This document shows, one piece after another, positions 57,510-64,000 of a DNA stretch of 64,000 nucleotides; positions within the stretch are counted from its first letter, which is position 1, and each line of letters starts with the position of its first letter. The notes under the pieces were generated by a model, which ran no database searches, was not told the DNA's origin, and saw only the letters and a program-made list of their open reading frames with translations. A program made the position numbers and the translations under genes. This stretch comes from Eumeta japonica (Eukaryota; Arthropoda; Insecta; Lepidoptera; Psychidae), in contig BGZK01000010.1 of assembly GCA_005406025.1 (NCBI GenBank), positions 186,001-250,000 of the forward strand. The letters are read 5' to 3'.

Positions 57510-59800
57510 AGTTAAAATCACTTTTTTGAGAATTGTATTCCAACGATATCTCCCCATTAAATTGACCGATTTTGATAGACTTTCTGCTTTTGATAATGCA
57601 TAATTTAACACTTTTTATGATTAATTAATATTTAATAAATCGATTGCACTCAATTTTTCTGGTGAATGATCTAAAGCGAATGAAACGTTTTTAAATGCAG
57701 GAAACCTGACCTTTGTTAGTCGATTCGGATTCAAGTTATCTAAAGGAAAATATTTTTTAGTAAAAATTCTGATCTAATCATATCTCATGATAAAAAAAAA
57801 TTAAAAAAAACTAAAAAACACGCTTTAATCATAAATCGAACCAAAAAGTGAAAAATAAGTTTTAATATAATATAATGTCTCAATTACGTTAATTTTAAGA
57901 TTTTATTTGTCTTCCCTTTTTAATTCTTTTGAGGGTCGAATGTAGGATTTTTATTACTATTACACAAGTTTTTTAAGATTCTTTACTTTCAAATTTTATG
58001 AAATTACAGAAAACAATTTTTTTTATTTTCAAATTTACCTATTTCTTATGTAATTTTATTTTTTCTTTTATAAATATTAAATTTAATTTGTTTTTCAATA
58101 TTTTTCAATTTCTTAATATTTTAAGTAGCCAATTTTTTTTCAAATCTTAAATTTCAACTTTTTCAAAATTTCAGAAATGAAAATTTTCTAACCATTTAAC
58201 ATGGGTTAAAATTAAGTTCAAAGGAGTTGGTTACAAACAGACATATATACAGGTGAAGCTAACAAAACCGTGTTAATAATAGAATTCGGTGGTGTTTGTG
58301 GCACTATTATTAGATCAATGTATATAACTCCAGAAATAATTCTTTCAAATTAATTTTCAAGCAAATCCTAGCATATGAATAATTTGAAACTTTACCAACG
58401 TATAATCTAAAGAGCCGACAATTCATACTAATGTCATAAATGCAAAAGTGTGTTTCTACGATTTATGGAAACCATTACAAGCATACATAAAAATAGACCA
58501 CTAAAACTATATGGCAAATATTGCTCAGAGATATGGACGTTTAAAAAGAATTCATGGCATTTCCTTATACATAATAAATATGAGGCAATACCACCATACC
58601 ATAAAAACTAAATACATACATATACATATTAATATAAGACGAAGTTATGTGGATGTATTTAGAATAACAGCTTAATAAAATTTAAGGCTGTTGAAATCTG
58701 TTTTTATGTAAAAATATCGCATAGGTCGCCCTTATAGTAAATTATATTCAGACACGACTCGGACTAAAATTTTTTGCTTTTTCCCGCTCGGTTATTTTCG
58801 TTTTTTTTTTTACTTTTCGCTCTACACTACAATAATATAAATTAACGATGACTGTACGTTTACGTGCCCACAAGTACAGTCGGCTTAAAAGCTTTCCCGT
58901 CCGAAGGAAGTGGCTTAATTTTAAATTGTACGACTCACCCCGCTTTGAGAACGCCGACAATATTTTGACAGACATTTTTATTAGGGGTGGCTAGAGGCTA
59001 CTTCGGGGATCAGAATGAATTATACAACCATTATCTTTTCTTGCTACGTGTTTTTTTTGTAGCATATTTTTAAATAAAAGTTCCTGCTTTTAGGCTTTTC
59101 TGAAGTGAACATATAGCTTGTAATATTTTCAAAATATCAATAGGCAAAATAAACAAAATATAAACACTTGCTTAGGTGTTCGATTTTTTTCAATCCTCTC
59201 GAACAATATGCGATTGATTGGACGGAGATTTATAAGGGTAGAGTGGATTCCAGGATCAGCCGTGCCTTGTATGGTGCATGTTGTTGCAGGAGTCTAACAA
59301 TGCTACACACAGATATGGTTCCGGATGATGTCGATGGTAGTGTAAAGCATACCTAGAACTACGTATGCTTTAGTAGTGTACTAGGTAGTACTTAGACTAC
59401 CTAGAAGCATAACATAATTAAAATCCGGAATAGACACATATTTGTTCAAACAATCGAACATTATTTCTCAATAAAAACAGGACAGTGTTCCTTTTGTTAA
59501 AAACTGCTTTTCGCAAAGTATTTTGCTTGCATTACGTATCAGGCATTTATATTTATCGGTCATAAATAATTTTTCCTGAATTCGAATTGCATCCAGGTGT
59601 TTTATACTCCTACAGTCGCGTAAAACGCTTCTGACGTGTTCACAATAACAGAGCTGACCTTTACGAGCTGGATTGAAAACGCCCCAAAAAAACAGGTGAT
59701 AAAACCGGCCCGTTGAAAGATCTACTTAGCTTAAATCACTCATCTGCTCGCATTTATAAAATTATTGTTTTATCTAATAACGCGCGTCGAAACATTTACG
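57510..59800. other. Unassigned AT-rich interval
   Basis: It includes very T-rich sequence at 57880-58170. An inverted ACTACCTAGAAG / GTACTAGGTAGTACTTAG-type short repeat lies at 59370-59410. Frames at 58748-58975 and 59168-59356 have no motif. Confidence 0.4.
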
Positions 59801-59804
59801 AGCG

Positions 59805-59965
59805 GTAAACAGTTCGGATAATCGGGTGTCGTTCATTTTGGGTGCGCGCGCGCAACTCGCCGCGCCGCCGGCCGTCCAATCGCGACGCTTCCCAATGGAC
59901 GCCGCCTACGCCGAAGGCAGTGGGCGTGGTAGAAGGTTGTGGTTTTGTTTAATTTGTGATTCCGT
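59805..59965. other. GC/CpG-rich island
   Basis: GGGTGCGCGCGCGCAACTCG, CCGCGCCGCCGGCCGTCC and CAGTGGGCGTGGTAG (a KLF/EGR-type GGGCGTGG). No coding signature. Candidate promoter or enhancer. Confidence 0.4.
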
Positions 59966-60092
59966 TTCAAAATGTTTTAAATTTTATAATACTGACTTTT
60001 GATAGTTGGTTCGTCCGTATTGACGTATTTGTGATGTGTTAATGCAGTTTTATATCTCATTCGTTTCAATAAGTTAGAAGACACACAGAATC

Positions 60093-60161
60093 CAGGGGCG
60101 GATCTAGGGGGGGTCATGTGGGGTCATGACCCCCTCAATTCAAAGGCTGGATCCGCCCTTG
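60093..60161. mobile_element. Mini hAT-like element, 69 bp
   Basis: The ends CAGGGGCGGATCTAGG and, reversed, CAAGGGCGGATCCAGC pair as terminal inverted repeats, with GGGTCATG/CATGACCC inside. It is clearly related to the element at 1176. Flanking octamers do not match. Confidence 0.6.
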
Positions 60162-60164
60162 AGG

Positions 60165-62335
60165 CAAACATTAGTGTCTGCTTCAAAGGCGGATATAATA
60201 TTTTATACTTACAATGAACGTATGCAGGTTTTGTTGTTAGGCAATGTGGAATGAAAAAAAAAAGCAATCTATTGTGAAAGGTTTTACTTTGCAGTAATTC
60301 ATAATTATCGATGTTGTCTGTCCCATGCTGCACATTGCATTTTGCAAGTTGTAGGCAAGTGTCTGAAAAGTAAGCAAATATATAAATATTTATACGAATC
60401 ACTATATACAAAAGAAAGCATTTAGATATTTGTCTAGAAAATGGTCGAGAAAATTGTAGAAATACGAAATAAACAGAGAGTGAAAACCTATTCACGAATG
60501 ATTGTAATTACAAAGAAAATTTACTTCATTTCATTTAAACTTCACTCTAAAAAATGTATAATACGGTTCCGGAGTTAGCCTTCCAGCGTTCCGTAAGGAC
60601 ACTTTAAATAAGAACTTCCATTTCTACATTTATCAGAGTCAAAAAAATTGACAAACAGGCGTAAATTACGACACGTTGAACCTGAAATTAAGTACTTCTA
60701 GGAAAAATGAAATTCTCGACGTCGCAATACAAAAAGTGAGTTGTAAAAATTGACACGAGTCAATATACTCCGGGTCGGTAATGGCGGCCAGTGCAGAAGT
60801 ATACTCCCCCACAATTTTTGTTAGAAATTGAGGGATTGACTTGGCCTCCGAAATTCAATCCAGCTAGCTGATACGGAGCTGGTGATATAATTTTACTAAA
60901 AATAAAAATGTAGTTTAGCTAAACTAGAAAGCAAAATATTTTTCAATTAACTAAAAAGAAACAAATGATGAAAAAAGTAAGCGGAAGAGATTTTAATGAA
61001 ATAAAAAGCAAATAAGAATTAACAAAAAAAAATGTTGTATGAAAGATGGGTGTGAGGGTAGAGATGAAATTATTGATTAGTTAAAGATAAAAAATTGTAA
61101 GTAAAGAGTAGCCTACTCTTTTTTATGTCAATTAAAATTTACATCAAAAAATATTTTTAGTCTGTAATTTATTAAAGTGTACTTTTATAATTCTTTTATA
61201 TTTCCTTATTATTGATATGATATGATAAAATAATAAATCAGACTGACGTGCTTAAAGAAATTACACATTGCGAGTGTATACTCGGTCATCAGCCATTTCT
61301 TTGGTGCAGGCACGTCAAAGCAAACAAAAAGAATTCAAAGTTGAGGTGTTTAGGTACTAATAACCACTAAACAGTTCATCTGTCTACCTTCCGGCCATAA
61401 TCAGCCCCTCGTCAACAAGTGTAATGTATTGCAAATATAATAACAATACAAATGAGACTAAGCTCTAGAGAGTCTCTGGTAGCCATCGTAGAGTTTCATT
61501 TACTTTGTGCATCACACATCATTTACTCCGAGTTTAGTTTATTGGATTCTTCAAAGTAATTAAATCAAGAATGAGCAAACTCAAATGTTTTACTACTGAG
61601 CGTTAAAAAGTTCCATTTTACACTTTCCGATCATAAGATCCTCGCCACGAAAGAATCGTTTAATGACTTTCCAATTTTAATGAGAAACCAAATGAACTCA
61701 AGTTCCTGGTAATGAATCGGATCATTTCATTCCATATATGGATAGATACAACCAAAGTCAATATTAATATCAGGCGAATTTATCAGTAGGTGTTTACAAG
61801 TTCATAGAAACGGGCTTAAATTGATTCACCAATTCGCCTGTGGCCAAGGACTCAACCTGACCCGATGCTTTTTGACTGAACCCAACCCGCTGAACCAATC
61901 AGATACATTTTCAGGTTGCGCTACTTGTCCACACTCCACACAAAAACCACTTGTCTCAGGCAAGATAGGGAGTGAGTGGTTTTTCAGTTTTTTCGACATC
62001 ATTAAAGTATATAGATGAATAATAACATAACTGAGATTTGACAGAAGTAAAGGTATATTCAAAACAATTATATTGTAGGCGGTAAATTCGAACAATAAAA
62101 TATCGTCTACCCAGCGTAGTTACTACTGTAGGAATTTTCTTTTGTGGGCGCCGAAGTTCTATTCCTTTGAAAAGCTCTACACATCCTTCAGTGGCCCGTG
62201 TAAAGCTTTTGATAAATATTGTAAAACGAATTCGAATACTGGCAATCAATTTTTACACAATTCACAAGATCATTGTACCCCTCGACCCGTTTTCAAATCG
62301 TTTGGGCTAAACGAAAAGCGAACGTAATAACGGAA
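60165..62335. other. Unassigned interval
   Basis: The 123-codon minus frame (60124-60495) starts inside the mini element's flank and has no domain. Frames around 61821-62249 are unrecognised. No clear element was found. Confidence 0.4.
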
Positions 62336-62339
62336 TGAC

Positions 62340-62560
62340 TCAATATTTTCGGAGGTCTGCGCGTCAGAGCGCCGGCCGGCACCACCGAGTCATCGTCGCT
62401 TTTTGACAGAGGGCGTGTCAAAATAATTTCTGACCTTTTTTCGTCCCGGTTGGGCCAATACGTCTTATTTGGGCACGAAATTACAGGTCCGAGACGTATG
62501 ATTTGTGGGCTTTTACCTTTATGGATTGAAATTGGCTGCCCGTTTCGTTTTTTTTTTCAG
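62340..62560. other. GC-rich patch, possible regulatory
   Basis: GCGCGTCAGAGCGCCGGCCGG and ACCGAGTCATCGTCGC, followed by AT/GC-mixed sequence without stops pattern or motif. Candidate conserved element only. Confidence 0.35.
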
Positions 62561-62564
62561 CCGT

Positions 62565-63380
62565 AGATTGCCCATATAGTTGTGGTTTGTAAGAGGTCAC
62601 TTTCTATTAGAAGGAAATTTGATAGATACAAATATTGGATTCCATTTTGTTCGAGACAGTACAAATTTTAGGGTTCCGTTTAACGAGTTTGACACGGAAG
62701 AAATCGATGTACGTAACACTTTTAAATGTAAATGTTCATTGATATTATTTGAAGGTCATTTAAACCGGACAACAATTAAATAGACAATGGTCAATTAAAT
62801 ATTCTTTTTTATGCATGAAAAGTTCCGTATCTCATATTTTTTTAGTTAAATTGTTAGTCTCTCTGCACTATTATTTTAACGATTCCGTACAATAATATAA
62901 GGCCCTGTTTATATCTAACAAATTTAATAACAAATTTAGGGCAGATCCCTAGTCAATAGCAACATGAATAGTTCTCTGTGTGCCGCTCTAGTTAAAATCG
63001 GTTTATTTCGTTAATGACTTCTTTGTTTCCTCATTTAGTGTTTGCATTACTTGCGAAAAGTCAGGTGTACCTGTATCAGTGAATGAGATAATTGCGGTAT
63101 TGTTGGTACTGTTGATGTCCAAGATCAAGTGCACATGCACCAAAAATATACGGAACCAAAGGAGGAACCAGGCACAGCACGGAAATTTGTTAGTTTCTAC
63201 AATTCATTAATATATCCGATATCTTGTAACATTAATATTTTAACTATAGCAAAAAATATGTATCTAATGCTGCCAGCAATAATGTCACCAATTAGTATTA
63301 GATCAACTTGTTGATCAAGCATAGTTGATGCAAATAAACTAAACTGATCATAAAAAAAAATTATATGGTTCAAATGTAAC
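62565..63380. other. Unassigned interval with scraps of family C
   Basis: TAGGGTTCCGTTTAACG (62668) and AGTTCCGTATCTCAT (62821) match parts of the family C start. A TTGATCAAGCATAGTTGATGC-like near-palindromic spot lies near 63310. Confidence 0.35.
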
Positions 63381-63382
63381 AA

Positions 63383-63577
63383 GTTCTAAATTGAATTTAT
63401 TAAGTTAAATCGGTTACTGTAATAATTTCTATGTTGGTATTGATCAGGTTCTTAATTGACTCGAATAGAGTGAATCAGTTATTATAATCATTTTGGTGTC
63501 AATATTGACCAGATTTTAATTGAATTCGTTAAGATGAATTATTTGGCATAGTCATTTTTCATATAAATACTGAATAA
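63383..63577. repeat. Three-unit ~65-bp tandem repeat
   Basis: Units start at 63383, 63448 and 63512. Each reads GTTCT(A/T)AATTGAATT-like sequence, then TTAAG.T.AAT, then GT..TATTGA.CAG. Divergence between units is moderate. Confidence 0.7.
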
Positions 63578-63930
63578 AATATTAATTGTTTTAGTTAATA
63601 AATAATAATAAGAGCAATACAGATTACTAGTCCACAGAATAATGATAAAATTAAAATTATTTTATTTGAAGAATTTAACATTTTATTAGACTCGTATGGA
63701 ATCAAGATACTTGATCATGAGAATCACAATTTTGTTAGGAGGAACCAAATTTTTTAGAGTGTGTGTCATGTACATATAAGATATAGTCTAAGACTCAAAG
63801 GGTCAAGACAGGACACAGATCAGATTCTATTATGACCGACGCTAACTTGAATTAGTAAGGACATACGAATAGACTCTTTCTACCCTCGCCGAGGCACTTA
63901 TAAGTATGACGTAGGCAATAAGAGTCTTTT

Positions 63931-64000
63931 TAGGGTTCCGTATCTCATAAGGAAAAACGGAACCCTTATAGGATCACTTTGTTGTCCGTCCGTCCGACCG
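63931..64000 (+). repeat. Repeat family C start, truncated by window end
   Basis: TAGGGTTCCGTATCTCATAAGG, then ACGGAACCCTTATAGGATCAC and TCCGTCCGTCC. The inverted GGGTTCCGT/ACGGAACCC pair is typical of this family's 5' module. Confidence 0.65.

Noticed and set aside
60124..60495. 123-codon minus-strand frame
   Set aside because: Low-complexity aromatic/hydrophobic composition, no domain, and one end falls in a mini transposon terminus.

Overview
The window looks like insect nuclear DNA, most likely from a butterfly or moth. It is AT-rich, has no bacterial-style gene spacing, and its longest open frame is about 140 codons. It carries interspersed repeat types that I recall as typical of lepidopteran genomes: elements headed by TTTTGCCCGCGG-type sequence, elements ending near a 'GGCCGGTTTTTT'-type tail, and GTGATCAC..GCCCATGG repeats. 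It also holds decayed jockey/CR1-like and RTE-like LINEs, a mariner, hAT relics and MITEs. No database was available, so the taxonomic call rests on memory and inference.

Layout. 1-4.2 kb: repeat fragments, a GC-rich patch and a small hAT-like MITE. 4.2-10 kb: a LINE 3' end (minus), three long perfect or near-perfect palindromes and GC-rich patches. 10-15 kb: a broken hAT transposase, a weak small-ORF candidate and a complete but inactive mariner (TA target duplications, terminal inverted repeats, three catalytic Asp codons in a broken frame). 16-19 kb: a possible 186-bp exon, repeat copies and a 14-unit minisatellite with higher-order structure. 20.4-23 kb: a long inactive LINE (minus) with endonuclease and reverse-transcriptase motifs. 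24.3-25.1 kb: a THAP zinc-finger gene relic (minus) split over two or three exons and frameshifted. 25.2-28 kb: GC-rich islands. 28.5-30.1 kb: a second minus-strand LINE with a (CA)n run. 31-36 kb: a tRNA-like sequence, a hAT MITE with an 8-bp target duplication and a foldback element. 38 kb: a candidate two-exon small gene followed by a YY1/E2F/E-box cluster. 41-46 kb: repeat copies, a 248-bp MITE and a LINE 3' end. 48-57 kb: a LINE 3' end (plus), tandem repeats, GC islands and further repeat copies. 59-64 kb: GC islands, a mini-hAT and a 65-bp tandem array; the window ends inside a repeat.

There is no convincing intact protein-coding gene. The best reading is an intergenic region or a large intron made mostly of transposon fossils, with GC/CpG-rich islands that could be cis-regulatory. 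The genes do not form a pathway. The most gene-like signals are the THAP relic, the exon-like segment at 16690-16875 and the spliced frame at 38267-38741.
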